DNA of 64,000 nucleotides, taken from contig CALOAF010000002.1 of assembly GCA_942491385.1 (NCBI GenBank), forward strand, positions 372,001 to 436,000, given 5' to 3'. The DNA comes from UBA6170 sp942491385. Lineage in GTDB: Bacteria; Chloroflexota; Anaerolineae; Anaerolineales; Anaerolineaceae. Shown piece by piece: positions 61,502 through 64,000 of this stretch (position 1 is the first letter of the stretch; the number at the start of each line of letters is the position of its first letter). The notes under the pieces are model-generated. The model saw only the letters and a program-made list of their open reading frames with translations. It had not been told where the DNA came from and ran no database searches. The translations under genes were made by a program, and so were the position numbers.

Positions 61502-62227
61502 TTAAATATCTCCACTCTGATACAGGATGATGCCACAGGCCACGATGGCAGCCGTCTCCATGCGTAGAATGCGCTTGCCCAGACTGAACGGAATCCAACC
61601 GCAAACTTGCGCAGCTTCCACTTCTTGCTCACTGAAACCCCCTTCTGGTCCAATCATGAGCGTGATATCCGTAAATTTTTGGTTTGATAAAACATCCACC
61701 AGGCGATTATTTTGTTCATTTTCCCAGGCGATGATTTTCATAGGAGCTGGATCCAGAAAGGTTGCCTGTATGGGCTTTGGGCTATTCAAAATTGGAATTA
61801 TTCCCCGACGGCTTTGTTCGGATGCTTCCTTCAGGATGCGTTGCCAGCGATCTTTCTTTTTAAGAAAATCTGAAGCAGAAATCTGAATGGATCGCTCACA
61901 AAGAATGGGAGTAATTTGATCTACCCCAACTTCACAACATTTCTGCAGAATCCATTCGAATTTTTCACGCTGGGTCAATGCCACCATCAAATGGATTTTT
62001 GTGATCGCTTCGTTCTCGATTTTCCAACTGTTGACAATTTCCCCGATGCATTGATCAGCAGCCAGTTCAACCAGGCGCACTTCATATTGCAGCCCGCGAT
62101 TGTCCAGCACCATCACTGTAGCATTCATTTTCAAGCGCAATACTCTGACCATCTGATGGGAAACATCCGCTGGAAACAGAATTTTCGGTTCCTGTATATT
62201 TTTTGGGTCAATAAAAAAATGATTCAT
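61502..62227 (-). CDS. rsmE: 16S rRNA m3U1498 methyltransferase
   Basis: Protein of 241 residues of the SPOUT/RsmE family. It starts MNHFFIDP, with VSHQMVRVLRLK, VALTQREKFEWILQKCCEVG and SEQSRRGIIP. The knot region has LMIGPEGGFSEQEVE and FSLGKRILRMETA. It methylates N3 of U1498 in 16S rRNA using SAM. It is convergent with the RsmF-like gene (10-bp gap, no terminator seen) and divergent from the transporter. Confidence 0.93.
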   Translation of the reverse strand: MNHFFIDPKNIQEPKILFPADVSHQMVRVLRLKMNATVMVLDNRGLQYEVRLVELAADQCIGEIVNSWKIENEAITKIHLMVALTQREKFEWILQKCCEVGVDQITPILCERSIQISASDFLKKKDRWQRILKEASEQSRRGIIPILNSPKPIQATFLDPAPMKIIAWENEQNNRLVDVLSNQKFTDITLMIGPEGGFSEQEVEAAQVCGWIPFSLGKRILRMETAAIVACGIILYQSGDI

Positions 62228-62351
62228 ACAACCTAGTGTTTTAATATCTCCTTCCTTGTTATTATATAACCATCTAAAATCATTGACTCAATTCTTACCA
62301 GTACCTGTTCGGTTTTTAGAAAGAGCAGTAGAATTTGCGGCTGTTTGAAAT

Positions 62352-62357
62352 TATAAT
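62352..62357 (+). promoter_or_regulatory. -10 box of the queuosine-precursor transporter gene
   Basis: TATAAT at 62352-62357, about 33 bp before the TTG start at 62390. No matching -35 box. AAAAGGAAA serves as ribosome site. Confidence 0.5.
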
Positions 62358-62389
62358 GATGATGTGTAGGTCAAAAAAAAGGAAACAAT

Positions 62390-63118
62390 TTGAACCAGGA
62401 ACCTGAAAAAATACGCGTATATCATTTCTATGATTTGATCATGGTTCTTTTTGTGACCGTGTTAGTGCTAAGCAATATCGCGTCCTCGGCAAAAATTGTC
62501 GATTGGGGTGTCAGCCTGTTTGGGATCCCCCTGGCATTCGATGCCGGCACCATCCTTTTCCCGATCAGTTATATTTTTGGAGATGTTTTAACCGAAGTGT
62601 ATGGTTTCCGTCGCTCCCGGCGTGTGATCTGGGTCGGTTTTGCTGCCCTGGCATTCAGTTCAGTGGTGCTGGCGATTGTAAGATTCCTCCCAGGGGAAGC
62701 TGCCTGGCAGGAGTATGCCGGTCAGGGTGCTTATGATGCCATTCTGGGTGGTATGAGCACCGGTGGCATTGTGATCGCCAGTTTATTGGCCTACCTGATC
62801 GGTGAATTCAGCAATTCAGTGACCCTTGCAAAAATAAAAGTAAAAACGGCTGGCCGCTTCCTGTGGCTCAGAACCATTGGTTCAACGTTAATCGGTCAGG
62901 GTTTTGATACCTTGATTTTCGTCACGGTTGCGACGCTTTTAGGCGTTTTTCCCTGGGTGATCTGGGGCAGCCTGGTACTCACCAATTACATCTTTAAGGT
63001 CGGTATCGAAGTGCTCATGACCCCGGCAACCTATCTGGTCATCTCAAAGCTCAAGCAGGCTGAGCGGGAAGATTATTATGATCACAACACACGCTTCAAA
63101 TTCTTTGCGATGAAATAA
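62390..63118 (+). CDS. yhhQ: YhhQ/VUT-family queuosine precursor transporter
   Basis: Protein of 242 residues with six to seven membrane helices. The family region FDAGTILFPISYIFGDVLTE and YGFRRSRRVIW is clear, as is IGQGFDTLIFVTVATLLG. The segment LIGEFSNSVTLAKIKVKTAG and the late LVLTNYIFKVGIEVLMTP also fit. YhhQ/QPTR proteins import 7-deazaguanines (preQ0, preQ1, or queuine in some bacteria). The TTG start is supported by AAAAGGAAA. Its presence 4 kb from the altered tgt supports salvage of a Q base rather than synthesis. Convergent with rsmI, 3-bp gap. Confidence 0.9.
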   Translation: MNQEPEKIRVYHFYDLIMVLFVTVLVLSNIASSAKIVDWGVSLFGIPLAFDAGTILFPISYIFGDVLTEVYGFRRSRRVIWVGFAALAFSSVVLAIVRFLPGEAAWQEYAGQGAYDAILGGMSTGGIVIASLLAYLIGEFSNSVTLAKIKVKTAGRFLWLRTIGSTLIGQGFDTLIFVTVATLLGVFPWVIWGSLVLTNYIFKVGIEVLMTPATYLVISKLKQAEREDYYDHNTRFKFFAMK

Positions 63119-63121
63119 AGC

Positions 63122-63805
63122 TTAATCTTCGCTCGCTGCGTCTATTTTTCCACCTACCAAAACGCAATATTCACCCAGTATGGATTCATTTGCAAAGCGT
63201 TCCACCAATTCCATTAGCGAACCACGATACATCGTCTCAAACTTCTTCGTCAGGTCATTGGCGATGGCAGCCGGGCGATCTCCGAAAACTTCCAGTGCAT
63301 CCTGTAAAAATGCTTTTAATCGGTAAGGGCTTTCATAAAAAATCAGGGTATGCGGAGATTGCACATCGATCGCCAACCAGCGTTTGCGTGGACCGGCTTT
63401 GCGAGGTGGGAACCCGCGAAACGTGAAACTATGCACTGGCAATCCTGAAAGAACCAAAGCTGTGATTAATGCTGTCGGGCCCGGAATGGCAGTCATTTCA
63501 ATTTCTTCAGCCAGTGATGCGCGCACCAATGTAAAGCCTGGATCGCTAACCGAGGGCGTTCCGGCGTCTGTAACCAATGCAATATTTGATCCGGCGTTCA
63601 ATAATCCCATTAATTTGGGTAAGGTCCGTTTTTCATTGTCTTCACGAAAAGATATTTGCGGTTTATGGATATCAAAATGCTTCAACAAAACACCCGTCTT
63701 GCGGGTGTCTTCACTGATCACATAATCCACCGAACGTAAAGTTTCAATGGCTCGTAAAGACATATCACCTAAATTTCCTATGGGGGTGGAGACTATATAA
63801 AGCAT
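63122..63805 (-). CDS. rsmI: 16S rRNA 2'-O-ribose C1402 methyltransferase
   Basis: Protein of 227 residues, a little shorter than E. coli RsmI (286), lacking its C-terminal extension. It has LYIVSTPIGNLGDMSLRAIE, ISEDTRKTGVLLKHFDI, VTDAGTPSVSDPG, AIPGPTALITALVLSGLP and the FYESPYRLKAFLQD segment. It methylates the 2'-OH of C1402 in the decoding centre. It is in one direction with a partial gene 27 bp upstream. Confidence 0.93.
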   Translation of the reverse strand: MLYIVSTPIGNLGDMSLRAIETLRSVDYVISEDTRKTGVLLKHFDIHKPQISFREDNEKRTLPKLMGLLNAGSNIALVTDAGTPSVSDPGFTLVRASLAEEIEMTAIPGPTALITALVLSGLPVHSFTFRGFPPRKAGPRKRWLAIDVQSPHTLIFYESPYRLKAFLQDALEVFGDRPAAIANDLTKKFETMYRGSLMELVERFANESILGEYCVLVGGKIDAASED

Positions 63806-63832
63806 AATTTCAGGGAAGCGTAAGGTGGTGGG

Positions 63833-64000
63833 TCATTTTTTTCGGTAATCTTGTGGAATCCAAACGTGGTTGATTTCCCCGACTGTCTCGGAATTTAACT
63901 CGGTCCATTTTTCAATAAACAAATAGATTTTCGCGATGGAACCGGTGGGTAAAGAGGCTATTTTATCCCCCAAAGTCATCACCAATCCTTCAAGGCCAGG
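63833..64000 (-). CDS. C-terminal 55 residues of an unidentified protein (runs off the right edge)
   Basis: On the minus strand the frame is open from the window edge to a TGA at 63835-63833. The visible part includes VMTLGDKIASLPTGSIAKIY, IEKWTELNSETVGEI and ends NHVWIPQDYRKK. I do not recognise it. Composition and the 27-bp distance to rsmI suggest a true gene in the same operon. Confidence 0.6.
   Translation of the reverse strand, partial: PGLEGLVMTLGDKIASLPTGSIAKIYLFIEKWTELNSETVGEINHVWIPQDYRKK

Noticed and set aside
1..64000. tRNA genes, CRISPR arrays, insertion sequences, prophage
   Set aside because: No cloverleaf with a T-arm, no regularly spaced repeats, and no transposase, integrase or phage structural gene could be recognised on either strand.

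Overview
The window looks like a chromosomal stretch of a Chloroflexota bacterium, most likely class Anaerolineae, and possibly a metagenome-derived assembly. This is an inference from gene content. The lipoproteins and secreted proteins carry Thr/Pro-rich linkers after the lipobox. The envelope genes are of single-membrane type (sortase, LytR-CpsA-Psr protein, signal peptidase I). The housekeeping genes (PepF-type M3 peptidase, class II aldolase, DegV, YibE/F, DUF4340/GldG-type ABC system) fit the same group. Base composition is moderate and AT-leaning. I see no rRNA, tRNA, CRISPR array or intact insertion sequence.

Region 1-11.9 kb is accessory and metabolic, with clear gene decay. It starts with the N-terminus of a cyclic-glucan-synthase-like protein and a tandem universal stress protein. 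A 122-codon gene broken by two stops follows. Next come an unrecognised 357-residue protein, a URO-D family protein flanked by a diverged copy of the 3' end of that unrecognised gene, and a YdeI-like protein. A lipoprotein hydrolase precedes a cytochrome cd1 nitrite reductase (nirS) that carries an additional N-terminal haem-c domain and a lipobox. Then come a GNAT-like protein with a cyclase-family metal hydrolase, a frameshifted AllH/DUF2877 gene and a frameshifted zinc-ribbon membrane protein.

Region 11.9-25 kb holds an MFS transporter, a holin-like/phosphatase fusion, a pirin-like protein, dUTPase, DegV, a remnant of a DUF1295 reductase, a TspO-like protein, and a three-gene ABC system (ATPase, GldF/GldG-like fusion, DUF4340). 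Three copies of a roughly 80-bp palindromic intergenic repeat lie between 13.3 and 19.4 kb.

Region 25-46.6 kb is mostly housekeeping, signalling and envelope: DUF3298 lipoprotein, CBS protein, YibE/F, PepF, two diguanylate cyclases, a dynamin-like GTPase, class II aldolase, a leucine-rich-repeat protein, a csoR-copZ-copA copper operon with a legible promoter and operator, an LCP protein, a PIG-L deacetylase, signal peptidase I and a sortase.

Region 46.6-55.8 kb starts with an IclR-HTH protein fused to an FMN-binding split-barrel domain. It heads an operon encoding an NMT1/THI5-type ABC importer. AlaX and a prolyl-tRNA-synthetase-like protein with degraded catalytic motifs follow, then an S9 peptidase, thioredoxin and a GNAT enzyme.

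Region 56.8-63.8 kb is an RNA-modification island. It holds a divergent tRNA-guanine transglycosylase translationally coupled to two tandem proteins of the Arm/Rmt/Kgm 16S rRNA m7G1405 methyltransferase family, then RsmF-type, RsmE and RsmI methyltransferases and a YhhQ-type queuosine-precursor transporter. The tandem Rmt-like pair, the altered TGT, the dead-looking ProRS and the dispersed palindromes are the parts most worth following up. Several genes here seem to be expressed from leaderless transcripts, with a -10 box six to nine bases before the ATG.
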